NCBI RefSeq assembly: GCF_001632365.1
Contig: NW_024468605.1
Span: 1-53,909 of the forward strand
Direction: 5' to 3'
Length of the DNA stretch: 53,909 bases
Source: Laetiporus sulphureus 93-53
Taxonomy: Eukaryota; Basidiomycota; Agaricomycetes; Polyporales; Laetiporaceae
The number at the start of each line of letters is the position of its first letter. Position 1 is the first letter of the stretch. Of the stretch, positions 53,747-53,909 are shown one piece after another. A program made the translations under genes and the position numbers. The notes below the pieces were generated by a model. The model saw only the letters and a list, made by a program, of their open reading frames with translations. It was not told where the DNA came from and made no database searches.

Positions 53747-53909
53747 ATGATCTGTGCACTCAATTGCCCCATTCGCGTCGAGGATGCCATCACCCTCGTG
53801 AGACGTGTGGATGGCCGGAGCGTATCGAGACGCAGGCGAGGTGTTGGCTACGTGGATACTGTAATTGACGAGGTGCGCTGCGAGAGACGGCCAAGACCGG
53901 TGGTCATCG
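53747..53909 (+). CDS. Hypothetical open frame running off the right edge
   Basis: An ATG at 53747 directly after the tandem repeat opens a 54-codon frame without stop to the window end (starts MICALNCPIRVEDAITLVRR). No family recognised. It may be the start of a gene or chance, because the region is GC-rich. Confidence 0.25.
   Translation, partial: MICALNCPIRVEDAITLVRRVDGRSVSRRRRGVGYVDTVIDEVRCERRPRPVVI

Overview
This window looks like nuclear DNA of a filamentous basidiomycete, most likely an Agaricomycete. The genes are intron-dense with 45-65 nt introns, the introns have fungal GT..AG borders and CTAAC/CTGAC-like branch sites, and the gene families are fungal (Ubp2 and Ubp9/13 deubiquitinases, a prenylated Skt5/Chs4-type Sel1 protein, a DUF3292 protein, Tri5-like sesquiterpene synthases). 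I see no rRNA, tRNA or CRISPR array. I derived every exon boundary by hand from splice signals and reading-frame continuity. For most genes the summed exons give an exact multiple of three.

Layout. 0-2 kb: two decayed gene fragments, a dihydrolipoyl dehydrogenase C-terminus (minus) and an aldo/keto reductase (plus). 2.7-11.3 kb: two unrelated ubiquitin-specific proteases in tandem (plus), followed by a convergent PF09818-type ABC-class ATPase (minus, to 13.9 kb). 16.4-17.5 kb: first Tri5-like terpene synthase. 18.7-19.5 kb: FMN-binding split-barrel (PNPOx-like) protein. 20.2-31.7 kb: a three-layer retrotransposon nest. The outer Ty1/copia element has 314-bp LTRs and a TTTTT duplication. It is interrupted by a second Ty1/copia element (428-bp LTRs, GATAG duplication, one intact 1518-codon gag-pol) and separately by a small non-autonomous LTR-like element (206-bp terminal repeats). 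33.1-35.8 kb: two more Tri5-like synthases, convergent. 39.4-40.9 kb: medium-chain dehydrogenase. 41.4-43.1 kb: Chs4-like chitin synthase regulator ending in a CaaX box. 43.5-45.9 kb: DUF3292 membrane protein. 46.0-49.1 kb: a flavin monooxygenase pseudogene and a near-complete paralogue fused to an extra C-terminal domain. 49.7-49.9 kb: a broken duplicate of the DUF3292 promoter and first exon. 50.4-52.7 kb: the biotin-carboxylase half of mitochondrial 3-methylcrotonyl-CoA carboxylase alpha, without its biotin carrier half. 53.3-53.7 kb: a two-copy 226-bp tandem repeat.

How it fits together. The left block holds housekeeping genes. From about 16 kb to 50 kb the window behaves like an accessory region: an expanded terpene synthase family, oxidoreductases that could tailor a terpene (MDR enzyme, flavin monooxygenase; inference only), nested transposons, duplicated fragments and several fresh lesions. 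Many of these lesions are transitions, often at CpG: the LTR differences, the protease Asp-to-Asn change in the inner copia element and a CGA-to-TGA stop in the monooxygenase. This suggests that methylation-linked decay is shaping the region. The most notable points are the three Tri5-like paralogues with a shared 30-nt exon and an altered Asp-rich motif, the LTR-age paradox in the nest, the copia primer sites matching the anticodon arm of initiator tRNA, and three probable GC-AG introns in the ABC-class ATPase gene.
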